Source: CAWIHA01 sp963835855 (lineage in GTDB: Bacteria; Acidobacteriota; Terriglobia; Bryobacterales; Bryobacteraceae). Taken from it: a DNA stretch of 64,000 nucleotides. The notes below the pieces were generated by a model. That model had not been told where the DNA came from. It made no database searches and worked only from the letters and a program-made list of their open reading frames with translations. The position numbers and the translations under genes are program-made. Positions 18,724 through 28,081 of the stretch are shown here, piece after piece (the first letter of the stretch is position 1; each line of letters opens with the position of its first letter). The stretch lies in contig CAWIHA010000018.1 in assembly GCA_963835855.1 (NCBI GenBank), forward strand, positions 186,001-250,000, written 5' to 3'.

Positions 18724-19287
18724 TTACCAGTCGCCGTTCAGTTCTTTCAGCCGCCGGTAAACGAGCGCAATCGGCAAGCCGACTACGTTGCAATAACAGC
18801 CCACCACACGGCTGATGAATTTCGATGCGAGCCCCTGGATCGCGTACGCCCCTGCCTTGTCCATTGGCTCGCCGCTCGCCACGTAGTCGCGGATTTCCTT
18901 GTGGGATAGCGGTACGAATTGCACGCGGGTGGCCTCGACATCTTCGATGAGCCGGGCCGCGCTCCGCAGGCAGATTCCGGTCATGACCACATGCTCCCGG
19001 CCGGAAAGCCGCCGCAGCATGTGGGTGGCCTCCTCCCGATCGGCGGGTTTCCCGAGGATCTCATCATCGACGGCCACGACGGTGTCGGCGCCGAGCACAA
19101 TGTCCCGCGCGCCAGCCTCGATCGCCTCCGCTTTCGCCCGCGCCACCCTTTTCACGTACGCCTCGGCGCTTTCGCCGGCGAGGCGCTTTTCTTCGACTTC
19201 CGCCGGCCGCACAATGAAGCGCAAACCGGCGTTTTCCAGAATCTCCCGCCGCCGTGGGGAACTCGAGGCCAGGATCAACACATCCAC
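18724..19287 (-). CDS. maf: Maf-like nucleoside-triphosphate pyrophosphatase
   Basis: About 187 residues from GTG 19287. It shows the Maf N-terminus LILASSSPRRREIL, the EVEEKRLAGESAEAYVKRVA segment, VLGADTVVAVDDEILGKP, and C-terminal MDKAGAYAIQGLASKFI and VVGLPIALV. Maf proteins hydrolyse non-canonical or modified nucleotides (dTTP/UTP/m7GTP type) to monophosphates. The frame is open upstream to 19416, but that part is not conserved in type. Confidence 0.93.
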   Translation of the reverse strand: MDVLILASSSPRRREILENAGLRFIVRPAEVEEKRLAGESAEAYVKRVARAKAEAIEAGARDIVLGADTVVAVDDEILGKPADREEATHMLRRLSGREHVVMTGICLRSAARLIEDVEATRVQFVPLSHKEIRDYVASGEPMDKAGAYAIQGLASKFISRVVGCYCNVVGLPIALVYRRLKELNGDW

Positions 19288-19467
19288 GATGGTAGCAGGA
19301 GGCCCGCCTCCTTCTTCCTCCGTTTGCAAACGGCGCCCCCGGCACGCGGCTGTTTCGAACCACACGAACACTTTGCATCGAACCGGCGCAAAAGGGCATC
19401 TATATCTGGTGTGCACAATTCGGGCCGGGGTGTGGCCACGATCTGATAAAATGGCGGTTCAGTAAAC

Positions 19468-19863
19468 ATGGACCGCGCTGGGAAAATCATTCACGGGTTG
19501 AAGATTCCCGGCGGATGCCTGCCGCCCGAGGCCCTGGTCCGCGCAGCGTGGCCGCAAGCGGTCGGGAAGCGTATTGCCGCGCACACGCGGCCGGTAGCGC
19601 TTGTTTCCGCGCGGCTCATCGTGGAAGTCGAAGACGCAATCTGGCAACGGCAACTCGAAACGATGTGCGGCCAGATCCTGCCCCGCCTGCGGGACCTCGC
19701 GGGAAAGGAGAGCGTTGCGGCGCTGGACTTCCGCGTGGGCGTGCCGCGGCGCGAGCCTCAGCGCGCCGGGCAGGCGCGGGCGAAGCGGGACGATGCGGAT
19801 CTGATCGCGGACCCGGTGCTGCGTAGCGTGTACAAGGCAGCGCGGAAGCGGTCGCTCGCTTGA
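19468..19863 (+). CDS. DciA/DUF721-family protein
   Basis: 131 residues; ATG 19468. The DUF721 core is AWPQAVGKRIAAHTRPVAL followed by LIVEVEDAIWQRQLETM and ILPRLRDLAG. DciA is the predominant bacterial loader of the replicative helicase DnaB in lineages lacking DnaC/DnaI, and this short form matches the core domain. It is divergent from maf and about 100 bases upstream of gatC. Confidence 0.75.
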   Translation: MDRAGKIIHGLKIPGGCLPPEALVRAAWPQAVGKRIAAHTRPVALVSARLIVEVEDAIWQRQLETMCGQILPRLRDLAGKESVAALDFRVGVPRREPQRAGQARAKRDDADLIADPVLRSVYKAARKRSLA

Positions 19864-19965
19864 GGGTGCGGTCCCGGCCAGCATGCCGTCCGCGGCGGAC
19901 CGGGGCGCGGTCACTGGGGTAAGGCAACGGGCACCCGCGGTGTCCGGGAGAGGCCAAGGCGAACT

Positions 19966-20265
19966 TTGAAGCTCAGCGAGGACGAAGTCCGGTACGTAGC
20001 CGATCTGGCGAACCTCAGATTGACCGGGGAGGAAGTGCGCCGGATGTGCGCCGAACTGGGCGAAGTGCTCACGCACATGGAGAAGCTGAACGAGATCGAT
20101 ACGCGCAACGTCGAGCCCATGGCGCAAGTCCTGTATGAGGCGGAAGAGACGGCCACTTTGCGCAGCGACGAAGAGCGCGCTGGTCTCGGCAGCGAGGCCG
20201 CGCTGGCCAACGCGCCGCTCGCGGGCGCTGGCTTCTTCAAAGTCCCGAAGGTGATCGAACGCTGA
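19966..20265 (+). CDS. gatC: Aspartyl/glutamyl-tRNA amidotransferase subunit C
   Basis: 99 residues; the start is taken as TTG 19966 because no in-frame ATG/GTG fits and the family N-terminus (LSEDEVRYVADLANLRLTGEE) begins there. It includes ILTHMEKLNEIDT-type helices (VLTHMEKLNEIDTRNVEPM) and ends in FFKVPKVIER. It stabilises GatA in the amidotransferase that converts Glu-tRNA(Gln)/Asp-tRNA(Asn). The stop overlaps the gatA start. Confidence 0.93.
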   Translation: MKLSEDEVRYVADLANLRLTGEEVRRMCAELGEVLTHMEKLNEIDTRNVEPMAQVLYEAEETATLRSDEERAGLGSEAALANAPLAGAGFFKVPKVIER

Positions 20266-21719
20266 TGGCTGCGCACACGGACATCCCTTCTCTGACGATC
20301 GCGGAAATCCGGGCGGGGCTCGCGAAGCGGCAGTTCAGCGCCGAAGAGCTGGCCAGCGAAGCGCTACGCTACGCCGGGGCCGAGAACCCGAAGACGAACG
20401 CCTACCTCCGCTTCTCGCCCGAGCGCGCGCTCGAAGCAGCGCGCCGCGTGGACGGCAAGCTCGGGCGGGGCGAAGACCCAGGGGCGCTGGCAGGCGTGCC
20501 CATCGCGGTGAAGGACGTCATCCTGACCAAGGGCGTTACCACGACCGCCGGCTCGCGGCTGCTCGAAAGATACGTTCCGCCATACGATGCGACGGCAGTG
20601 ATCCGTCTGGAGCGCGCGGGCGGCATGGTGATCGGCAAGACGAACTGCGATGAGTTCGCGATGGGTTCATCGACCGAGAACTCGGCGTACGGACCGGTGC
20701 GCAACCCGGCCGCGCCCGACCGCGTGCCCGGGGGATCGAGTGGCGGCTCGGCCGCGGCGGTCGCGCAAGGCACGGCGGTGGCCGCGCTCGGCTCCGATAC
20801 CGGCGGGTCGATCCGCCAGCCTGCGTCCTTTTGCGGCACGGTCGGCGTCACGCCCACTTACGGCCGTGTTTCGCGCTATGGCCTGATCGCGTTCGCGAGC
20901 TCGCTCGACCACATAGGCCCGTTCGCGCGCACTGTGCCCGATGCCGCCCTGCTGCTCGAAGTAATCGCCGGGCGGGACGAATTGGATTCCACCTCGGCGT
21001 TCGCGCCGGTGCCGGACTACACCGCGGCGCTGGACGGAGCGGTCAAAGGCATGAAGATCGGGCTGCCGCGCGAATACTTCAGGGGCCTCGCGAGCGAGAC
21101 CGGCGGCCTGGTGATGCGCGGCGTCGACGTGCTCGAGCGGCTCGGCTGCGACGTGCGCGAGATCAGCTTGCCGCACACCGATTACGCAATCGGCTCCTAT
21201 TACATCATCTGCACGGCCGAGGCCAGCTCGAATCTGGCGCGCTACGACGGCGTCCGCTACACCATGCGCAGCGCGCACTCGGAGACGCTCAGCGATATGT
21301 ACCGCAACACGCGCGGCGAAGGCTTCGGGGCCGAGTGTAAGCGCCGCATCATGCTGGGCACTTATGTCCTCAGCGCCGGTTACTACGAGGCGTATTACCT
21401 GAAGGCGCAGAAAGTTCGCAAGCTCATTGCGCAGGATTTCTCGGAAGCGTTTCGGGAGGTCGATGCCATTATCACACCGGTTTCGCCCTTCCCGGCTTTC
21501 AAAATTGGGGAGAAAATCGGCGACCCGCTCCAGATGTACCTCTCCGACATTTACACGATTACCGGGAGCCTGGCCGGCATCCCATGCATGAGCGTTCCGT
21601 GCGGGAAGACCGAAGCCGGGCTGCCGGTGGGGATGCAGATTTTGACGAGGCATTTCGACGAGACGGGCATGTTCCGCCTCGCCGATGCCTTTGAAAAAGC
21701 CGGCGGTTTTGCCGGCTGA
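20265..21719 (+). CDS. gatA: Aspartyl/glutamyl-tRNA amidotransferase subunit A
   Basis: 484 residues, standard length. Amidase-signature Ser-Ser-Lys triad: Lys in GVPIAVKDVI, Ser in PGGSSGGSAAAVA and the cis-Ser in GSDTGGSIRQPAS. It generates ammonia from glutamine for transamidation of mischarged tRNA. ATG 20265 overlaps the gatC stop. gatB is not adjacent. Confidence 0.97.
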   Translation: MAAHTDIPSLTIAEIRAGLAKRQFSAEELASEALRYAGAENPKTNAYLRFSPERALEAARRVDGKLGRGEDPGALAGVPIAVKDVILTKGVTTTAGSRLLERYVPPYDATAVIRLERAGGMVIGKTNCDEFAMGSSTENSAYGPVRNPAAPDRVPGGSSGGSAAAVAQGTAVAALGSDTGGSIRQPASFCGTVGVTPTYGRVSRYGLIAFASSLDHIGPFARTVPDAALLLEVIAGRDELDSTSAFAPVPDYTAALDGAVKGMKIGLPREYFRGLASETGGLVMRGVDVLERLGCDVREISLPHTDYAIGSYYIICTAEASSNLARYDGVRYTMRSAHSETLSDMYRNTRGEGFGAECKRRIMLGTYVLSAGYYEAYYLKAQKVRKLIAQDFSEAFREVDAIITPVSPFPAFKIGEKIGDPLQMYLSDIYTITGSLAGIPCMSVPCGKTEAGLPVGMQILTRHFDETGMFRLADAFEKAGGFAG

Positions 21720-21750
21720 TTACACCCGGCAGGGGCCGGGAGGGAATAAC

Positions 21751-21793
21751 GGCTGCGCGGCTGGCCGCCCAGAGGCGGCCGGTTGGCGCAGCC
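21751..21793 (+). terminator. Strong GC-rich hairpin between gatA and sod
   Basis: GGCTGCGC (21751-21758) pairs with GCGCAGCC (21786-21793), and GGCCGCC pairs with GGCGGCC inside, closing on a CAGA loop. No U-run follows, so it is not a standard intrinsic terminator. It may attenuate read-through from gatCA or protect the sod mRNA 5' end; the sod ribosome site (AGAGAGGAG) starts 8 bases after it. The gatA stop itself sits in a smaller GCCGGC hairpin. Confidence 0.4.
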
Positions 21794-21816
21794 AGCACTC
21801 AAGAGAGGAGATTGGG

Positions 21817-22437
21817 ATGGCTCATAAAATTGAAGCCAAGAAATTCGATTCCATCATGCGGGACCTCGATGGGATCTCCGCACGGACCATGACCGAGCAC
21901 TACAAGCTCTATCAAGGCTACGTGAACAAGTACAACGAGATCATGGCCAAGATCGAGTCCGCTGACCGCACTTCCGCCAACCAGACGTTTAGCGACATTC
22001 GCTCACTCAAAGTGGACCTCACGTTCGCAATCGGCGGCGTGAAGAACCACGAGTTGTACTTCGGCCACCTGGGCGGCAAGGGTGGAGATCCTCCGGCCGA
22101 CATCAAGCGCGAGCTCGAGAGGGCGTTCGGCTCGGTGGACGCGTGGCGGGCCGACCTGAAGGCCACCGGCATGGCGTCGCGCGGCTGGGCCTGGACGGCC
22201 TGGGACCGCGACTGGCACTATCTGTTCAACTACGCCGGTGACGCGCAGAACTCGTTCCCGGTGTGGAACGCCGTGCCCATCGTCGGTCTCGATGTTTACG
22301 AGCACGCCTACTATCTCGACTACGGCACCGCGCGCGCTAGTTACATCGACACGTTCTTCAAGAACGTCAATTGGGCTGCCATCGGCGAAAACCTCGAGCG
22401 CGCCCGCGGCAGCCGCGCCGCTGGCGGCCACGCCTGA
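21817..22437 (+). CDS. sod: Iron/manganese superoxide dismutase
   Basis: 206 residues; ATG 21817 behind AGAGAGGAG. Metal-ligand regions are present: His in TMTEHYKLYQGYV, His in KNHELYFGHLGGKG, and Asp/His in VGLDVYEHAYYLDY. The GWAWTAWDRD segment replaces the more usual GWAWLV. It dismutates superoxide in the cytoplasm; metal preference cannot be read reliably. It is followed by 220 bases without a gene. Confidence 0.93.
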   Translation: MAHKIEAKKFDSIMRDLDGISARTMTEHYKLYQGYVNKYNEIMAKIESADRTSANQTFSDIRSLKVDLTFAIGGVKNHELYFGHLGGKGGDPPADIKRELERAFGSVDAWRADLKATGMASRGWAWTAWDRDWHYLFNYAGDAQNSFPVWNAVPIVGLDVYEHAYYLDYGTARASYIDTFFKNVNWAAIGENLERARGSRAAGGHA

Positions 22438-22467
22438 CGTAGCGTCACAGCGGGACGGTTACCTCAC

Positions 22468-22513
22468 CGCTCCTTTACAATCGCGGCTCGGTAGCACGCT
22501 TTTCCGAGCCGCG
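22468..22513. repeat. Copy of a GC-rich interspersed repeat with a perfect stem
   Basis: CCGCTCCTTTACAATCGCGG and the following CTC (22468-22490) match the unit at 52161-52183 at about 19 of 23 positions. The 3' part forms a perfect 10-bp stem, CGCGGCTCGG (22482-22491) with CCGAGCCGCG (22504-22513). It resembles REP-like intergenic repeats and may also terminate sod transcripts. The remaining bases of the 22438-22659 gap show no gene. Confidence 0.5.
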
Positions 22514-22659
22514 CGTAAGCGGGCGTAAAATGCCTTCGCTACCGGCTAGCCCGCAGTGGGCGGGCGCAGCTTAACCTCAAATCGGCCGCTCTCATCCCCT
22601 CTTTACGTGGTTGCCAAACGCCTCGCGCAAATGCTACCTATTAAGATTCGATTCGGCGA

Positions 22660-25600
22660 ATGCACATTCCCCCGCTCCAATTCGCACGGCTCGCTACGCG
22701 CCGTCCGCACCATCTGGCGGCCAGGCGGATCTTATTCTCCGGCCTAGTCTTAGCGCTTGCGGCCAGCCTGCCCGCAGAGGCTCACATCCCGCTGCCGCAA
22801 GGCGCCCCGCCGGGAAGCCAAGGGGTCGCCATTGTGTACGACGGCGCAACGGATTACCAGGCCAAGGGCTTCATCCACGCGCTGTTCGTCGAGAACCTGC
22901 TCGGTCACTTTGGCCTGGATAGCGACATCATCCCGCTCAAGGATTACCAGCCGGGCGAATTGGCCCATTACCGCGCGGCATTTTTCATCGGCGTGGCGGC
23001 AAATGCCGAATTGCCCTCCGCCTTCCTTGAAGACGTGCGCGCTTACCGCCAGCCGTTCTGTTGGATGGGACAGCACATCGGCGACCTGGTAAACGTGCCT
23101 GGCGGACGGCGGCAGTTCGGGTTCACCTTTATCGAATACGACAGGAATGCGGGCGCGAACCGGGTGATTTACAAGGACACTCCGCTGTTCAAGACGGAGC
23201 TCGACCTCAACATCGTCCAGGTGAACGATCCGAGGGCTGTCGAAGTCGTCGCCACCGCTGTCACGAAAAAAGGCGTGAAGCCCTATGCGTTACACCACGG
23301 CCGCTTCTGGTACCTCGCCGACAGCCCGTTCGCGTACGCGGATGAGGGCGGCCATTACCTCGCGTTCTGCGATCTGCTCCACGACATCCTGGAGATACCA
23401 CACGAGCCGTCACAGCACGCCCTAGTCCGCATCGAAGACGTCAGTATCGACGACGATCCGGTCGAGCTGCGCCGCACGGCCGATTTGCTCTCCTCGCGGC
23501 ACATTCCGTTTCAGATCGCGCTCATTCCGATCTTCCGGAATCCCTCGCGCGAGCTCGAGGTGCGGCTATCGGATCGCCACTCGATCGTCGACGCCTTGCA
23601 TTATATGATCGCGCACGGAGGCACACCCATTCTCCACGGCGTCACGCACCAGTACCGGGGCCAGAGCGGCGACGACTACGAGTTCTGGGACGATACGGCG
23701 GACCGGGCGATCATGGGCGACTCGACCCAATTTATGCTGCACCGGCTGCAGCTCGGACTCGCGGAATGTTTCGCGGTCGGCATCTACCCGGTGGCGTTTG
23801 AGACGCCGCACTACGCCGCCTCGGAGGTCGATTACCGTGCGATGATGCGCGTGTTCTCGCTCTTCTACGACCGCACCATCTCCACCCCCAGCCTGAACTC
23901 GCAGCAGTATTTCCCCTACCCGCTGATCGATCACTGGGGGCGGCAGATCATCCCCGAAAATTTAGGCTATCTGCCGGAGGAAAAACCCGATCCTAACGTG
24001 ATCGTCGAGCGGGCGCGCGCCATGCGGGTCGTCCGCGACGGCGTCGCGTCCTTCTATTTCCACCCGTTCCTCAACCCGAAGCTGCTGGACCAGGCCATCC
24101 GGGGCATCGCCGGCCTCGGGTACCAATTCGTGTCGATCCGCGATTTTGCGAGCCAGGTCGACCTTCAGGGGCGCTACGTCGTGCGCACCTCCTCGGGCCA
24201 AGCGCGCCTCTCGCCGCAGGGCGAGTACTGGCGCTTGCGCCTGTTCGATGCGGGCGGACAGGAGGTCAAGACTGAGATCTCGTCTGAGCGCCGCACCGGC
24301 CCCGTCGAAGTCGCCGTTGATGTGCCACCAGGCGGATGGGCCGCGCTGGATTGCTTGAAGGACTTGCCTGCCCAACATCGCGAGCTGACCTGGACCGCGC
24401 GAGCCGGCCAGTGGTGGCGCGACCTGTGGGCGCCGGAGCGCGTATCCGCCGCGCACTCATTCATCTCCGGCAGGGAGGCCTGGATTCTGGCGGTTGATAA
24501 TAAGGCACCGCCCGCCGCTCTGCGCAATCAGGAGAGCTACCGCAACGTGCTCGAGACGTTCGGTTATGAGACGAAGCTGGTGAAGGCGCACGACTTTTCG
24601 CGCGCGCCCTCCGGCGCCGACACAATGATCATCGTGCCCGAAGCCGCCGGAGCGCGGCTCAGCGATGCGCAGCAGCGCGAACTGCTCGGCTATCTGAACT
24701 CCGGCGGTCCGGTGGTCGCCGATGGCCGCCAGCCGTGGCTCGCAAAACTCGGGTTCGAATGGGAGGATCGCACGGTCCCGGTCATCGAAGTGACCGACGA
24801 AGTCTACCCGGAAATGTACCTCCGCTGGCGGCCGACGGAACAAATCCAGCGCTTCAGGCCGCCCGCAGGCGCCCGCGAGCTGATGATCGACACCGAAAGC
24901 GAACAGGTGCTAGCGTTTTCCGGCGACTACGGCGCGGGGCACTATGTCTATCTCGCCGCCCCGCTCGACCCGTACACCACGGACGGAGCGAGTCATTATC
25001 CGTACTTCGCCAAGTACCTCAGCGACACTTTCGGGACGAACACATCATTGAGGAGCCCGCGGCTGGAAGTGTACTTCGATCCCAGTGACCGGCGCGACGC
25101 AGATCTGAACCGGCTCGCCGTGCAGTGGCGCAAGTCGGGCATCCGCATCGTTTACGCCGCGGCGTGGATCTTCTACCCGAAGTACTCGTATAACTACAAA
25201 GAGTTCGTGAACGCGTGCCATCGGAACGGCGTCGCGGTGTACGCTTGGCTCAACTTGCCGATGGTGACCGACAAGATGTGGGAAGAGCATCCCGAATGGC
25301 GGGAAAAAACGGCCAGCGGGGCCGACGGCTTGGTCGGCTGGCGCTTCTTGATGAATCTCGAGAACCCGGACTGCTTCCGCGCGGCGATGGACTGGGCCAA
25401 AAAAGTGCTGCGCGACAACGACTGGGATGGCGTCAACATCACCGAGCTGAACTTCGACGCCGATTTCAAGGATTACCTTCGGCCCGACAAGTTCGTGCCG
25501 ATGAACGCCAATGTTCGAGCCGACTTTCACCGCAAGGCGGGCTTCGATCCCATCCAGCTTTTCTTGCCCTCCTCGCCGTTCTATTACAAGACGAACCCGG

Positions 25601-26679
25601 GCGCACTGCAAAAGTTTCAACGCTATCGCGAAAATCTCGTCATCGAGTGGCACCGGCGCGTGCTCAGCGAGATCGAGCCGCTGCGCAAGGAACGTGGATG
25701 GGAAGTGATCGTTACAGCGATGGACAGCCTGCACAGCAAATACGTGCGGCCGGCGCTGGGCGTCGATTCGCGCCGCATTGCCGGCCTGATGAAGGAGTTC
25801 AATTTCACCTTTCAGGTTGAAGACCCGGCCGAATACTGGATGCAGCCGCCCGATCGTTACCTCAAGTTCGCCAAGACGTATCGCAAACTCGTGAAAGATC
25901 CGCGGCGGCTGATGTTCGACGTGAACGTGGTCCCCGGCCGCGACATCACGCACACAACGCTGGCTTCGGCAACCGCTACCGGCACCGAGCTTGCCCGCAC
26001 CGTCGCAGCGGCGGCCGCAGCTACAGGACGTGTAGCGATCTACTCCGAACACAGCGTCCCGGTTCAGGATTGGGCGGCTCTGCGCATCGTGCTCACTGCG
26101 CACGCGACGCTGTCTCCAGGCCGGCGCGAGTGGAAAGTCGATACGCCGGCGCCAGTGCTGCTGAGCCCCGCCGAGGATCGCGACTACTACCTGGATGGCA
26201 AGCTGTGGCCGGCCGTGTCCTCGGATGGCTTACTGGCTCCGCCCGGCCGGCACTGGGTTTCGATCGACCGTCCGTGGCATCATTTCCTCGACCCCGGCAC
26301 GCTGCCCGCGCGCATGCTTAGCATCAGCGGCGACTTGCTCGACGCGCGTGTGATGCCGACCGGCCTGGTCTTCCGCTACTCCAGCCCGGGCCGCGCGGTG
26401 GTCGTTTTTAATCAGAGGCCGCTCGAGATTCTGGTAGACGGGAAACGCGGCAGCGTGCCTGTCGAGCCAGACGGGGCGGCCTGGACAGCGCTGCTTCCCG
26501 GCGGCGATCATTGGGCAGTGGCGACCACGGCGACCAGGGCAGGAGTCGCCGTGAACCTGTGGGGCTGGGCATCGGCTTCGGCGATCACGGCATTCGGCGG
26601 CGCCGCCACCGCGCTCATGGTGCTAATCTACTTCGAGGTGCGGGTGCGCCGCCTCGTGCGGCGCCGCGGAGTTCTCTAG
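22660..26679 (+). CDS. Exported DUF2334 deacetylase-like / TIM-barrel-like giant protein
   Basis: 1339 residues; ATG 22660. Signal peptide about 1-42 (FSGLVLALAASLPAEA). Residues about 250-500 are a DUF2334 domain, a polysaccharide-deacetylase relative, with VRIEDVSIDDDP, ILHGVTHQY and FETPHYAAS. About 600-780 looks like a glutamine-amidotransferase-type fold (MIIVPEAAGARL). About 800-1130 resembles a (beta/alpha)8 hydrolase: LEVYFDPSDRR, VAVYAWLNLPMV and WDGVNITELNFD, the Glu being a candidate acid/base. One C-terminal helix (about 1305-1330) with a basic tail anchors it. The layout parallels PgaB, and a glycosyltransferase follows 86 bases later. Substrate unknown. Confidence 0.75.
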   Translation: MHIPPLQFARLATRRPHHLAARRILFSGLVLALAASLPAEAHIPLPQGAPPGSQGVAIVYDGATDYQAKGFIHALFVENLLGHFGLDSDIIPLKDYQPGELAHYRAAFFIGVAANAELPSAFLEDVRAYRQPFCWMGQHIGDLVNVPGGRRQFGFTFIEYDRNAGANRVIYKDTPLFKTELDLNIVQVNDPRAVEVVATAVTKKGVKPYALHHGRFWYLADSPFAYADEGGHYLAFCDLLHDILEIPHEPSQHALVRIEDVSIDDDPVELRRTADLLSSRHIPFQIALIPIFRNPSRELEVRLSDRHSIVDALHYMIAHGGTPILHGVTHQYRGQSGDDYEFWDDTADRAIMGDSTQFMLHRLQLGLAECFAVGIYPVAFETPHYAASEVDYRAMMRVFSLFYDRTISTPSLNSQQYFPYPLIDHWGRQIIPENLGYLPEEKPDPNVIVERARAMRVVRDGVASFYFHPFLNPKLLDQAIRGIAGLGYQFVSIRDFASQVDLQGRYVVRTSSGQARLSPQGEYWRLRLFDAGGQEVKTEISSERRTGPVEVAVDVPPGGWAALDCLKDLPAQHRELTWTARAGQWWRDLWAPERVSAAHSFISGREAWILAVDNKAPPAALRNQESYRNVLETFGYETKLVKAHDFSRAPSGADTMIIVPEAAGARLSDAQQRELLGYLNSGGPVVADGRQPWLAKLGFEWEDRTVPVIEVTDEVYPEMYLRWRPTEQIQRFRPPAGARELMIDTESEQVLAFSGDYGAGHYVYLAAPLDPYTTDGASHYPYFAKYLSDTFGTNTSLRSPRLEVYFDPSDRRDADLNRLAVQWRKSGIRIVYAAAWIFYPKYSYNYKEFVNACHRNGVAVYAWLNLPMVTDKMWEEHPEWREKTASGADGLVGWRFLMNLENPDCFRAAMDWAKKVLRDNDWDGVNITELNFDADFKDYLRPDKFVPMNANVRADFHRKAGFDPIQLFLPSSPFYYKTNPGALQKFQRYRENLVIEWHRRVLSEIEPLRKERGWEVIVTAMDSLHSKYVRPALGVDSRRIAGLMKEFNFTFQVEDPAEYWMQPPDRYLKFAKTYRKLVKDPRRLMFDVNVVPGRDITHTTLASATATGTELARTVAAAAAATGRVAIYSEHSVPVQDWAALRIVLTAHATLSPGRREWKVDTPAPVLLSPAEDRDYYLDGKLWPAVSSDGLLAPPGRHWVSIDRPWHHFLDPGTLPARMLSISGDLLDARVMPTGLVFRYSSPGRAVVVFNQRPLEILVDGKRGSVPVEPDGAAWTALLPGGDHWAVATTATRAGVAVNLWGWASASAITAFGGAATALMVLIYFEVRVRRLVRRRGVL

Positions 26680-26765
26680 GCCGTTCCAGTTTGGTTAGGC
26701 TTACACTGCAAGTTGGCAACGGTACACGGACTCGTTCAGCCTAGGAAAGTTGGAGCCGTACTAGC

Positions 26766-28040
26766 GTGTATTCGAGCGTCCTCATAGACGGCCTCTTCGT
26801 CGCGGCCGTCACGCTGATCTGGTTCATGCTGGCCTATCAGTGCGTGCTCTTTTTCCTGGGCAATCGCTATTACCGGGAGACCCGCAGGCGTGCCAAGGCC
26901 GGCTCTGCCTTGCCCGACGCCTCCCTGCCCGCGATCTCCATACTGGTGCCTTGCCACAACGAGGAAATGGTCATTGCGCACACCATTCGCGCGCTGCTCG
27001 CACTCGATTATCCGGCCGGCAGGATGGAGATCCTGATCATCAATGACGGCAGCACCGACCGCACGGCCGAGATTGTCCGGGAATGTACCGCCGACACCCG
27101 CGTGCGCCTGCTCGAGGTGCCACGCCAGTTTGCGGCGCGCGGAAAATCCTGCGCTCTCAACTTCGCGCTCGGCCAGGCCACGCATCCGGTCCTCGCCATC
27201 TACGACGCGGACAATATCCCCGAGCCGGGTGCGCTGCGCCCGCTGGCCGAAAAACTGGCGCTCGACCCCACGCTCGGCGCGGCCATCGGCATGTACCGCG
27301 CCTGGAACCGCCGCCGGGCGCTGCTCACGCGATGCTTGAACATCGAGGGGATCGGTTTCCAGTGGATCTTGCAGGCGGGCCGCTGGATGCTGATGCGTCT
27401 GACAACGCTCCCCGGCACCAACTACGTGATTCGCCGCGATCTGGTCGCTCGGTTGGGAGGTTGGGATGAGCAGGCGCTCACCGAAGACGCCGAGATGAGC
27501 GTGCGCGTCTACAAGGCCGGCTACCGCATCCAGTTCGTGCCTGGCTCGGTCACGTGGGAGCAGGAGCCCGAAGGCTTGAAGGTGTGGTTCCGCCAGCGCC
27601 GCCGCTGGGTGCGCGGGTCGAACTACCTGTTCAAGAAATATGCGCGCAGCTTGCTGCGGACGCGCCCGCGCCGCATCGGATTGGAGCTGCTCTATTCGCT
27701 CGCGCTGTATTACCTGTTTTTCCTCGCCGTCGTCATCTCGGACATCCTGTTCGTGCTGAGCGCGAGCGGCCTGGTCCGCATCGAGGTGCCCGGCCCTTAC
27801 GCCACCGTCTGGCTGTTTGCCTACGCGACTTTCGTTCTCCAGTTGATCATCGCGCTCTCCTGCGAAGAGGGCGAGGACTCTCCGGGCAATATCCTGCTGA
27901 CGTTCGTAATGTACTTCACATACTGCCAGCTCTGGATTCCGGTGGTTGCTGTGGCGTTCTATGACGATTTCATCGCCCACCGCGCGCTGAAGTGGTCGAA
28001 GACGGAGCGCTACGCAGTGACCAGTGGAAAAATCGGCTGA
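26766..28040 (+). CDS. Processive family 2 glycosyltransferase (PgaC/BcsA-like)
   Basis: 424 residues, starting at GTG 26766. An N-terminal helix precedes a cytosolic GT-A domain: ISILVPCHNEE, INDGSTDRT, the DxD motif YDADN, TEDAEMS and QRRRW (QxxRW). Three C-terminal helices follow. TED plus QxxRW marks processive beta-glycan synthases such as PgaC and HasA. It is probably co-transcribed with the preceding PgaB-like gene and so is a candidate synthase of an exported beta-linked polysaccharide that the neighbour trims. No pgaA or pgaD homologue is visible nearby. Confidence 0.85.
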   Translation: MYSSVLIDGLFVAAVTLIWFMLAYQCVLFFLGNRYYRETRRRAKAGSALPDASLPAISILVPCHNEEMVIAHTIRALLALDYPAGRMEILIINDGSTDRTAEIVRECTADTRVRLLEVPRQFAARGKSCALNFALGQATHPVLAIYDADNIPEPGALRPLAEKLALDPTLGAAIGMYRAWNRRRALLTRCLNIEGIGFQWILQAGRWMLMRLTTLPGTNYVIRRDLVARLGGWDEQALTEDAEMSVRVYKAGYRIQFVPGSVTWEQEPEGLKVWFRQRRRWVRGSNYLFKKYARSLLRTRPRRIGLELLYSLALYYLFFLAVVISDILFVLSASGLVRIEVPGPYATVWLFAYATFVLQLIIALSCEEGEDSPGNILLTFVMYFTYCQLWIPVVAVAFYDDFIAHRALKWSKTERYAVTSGKIG

Positions 28041-28081
28041 CGGCGGCCGGCGGATCTTCTACCATCCACAACCCGCGATTC

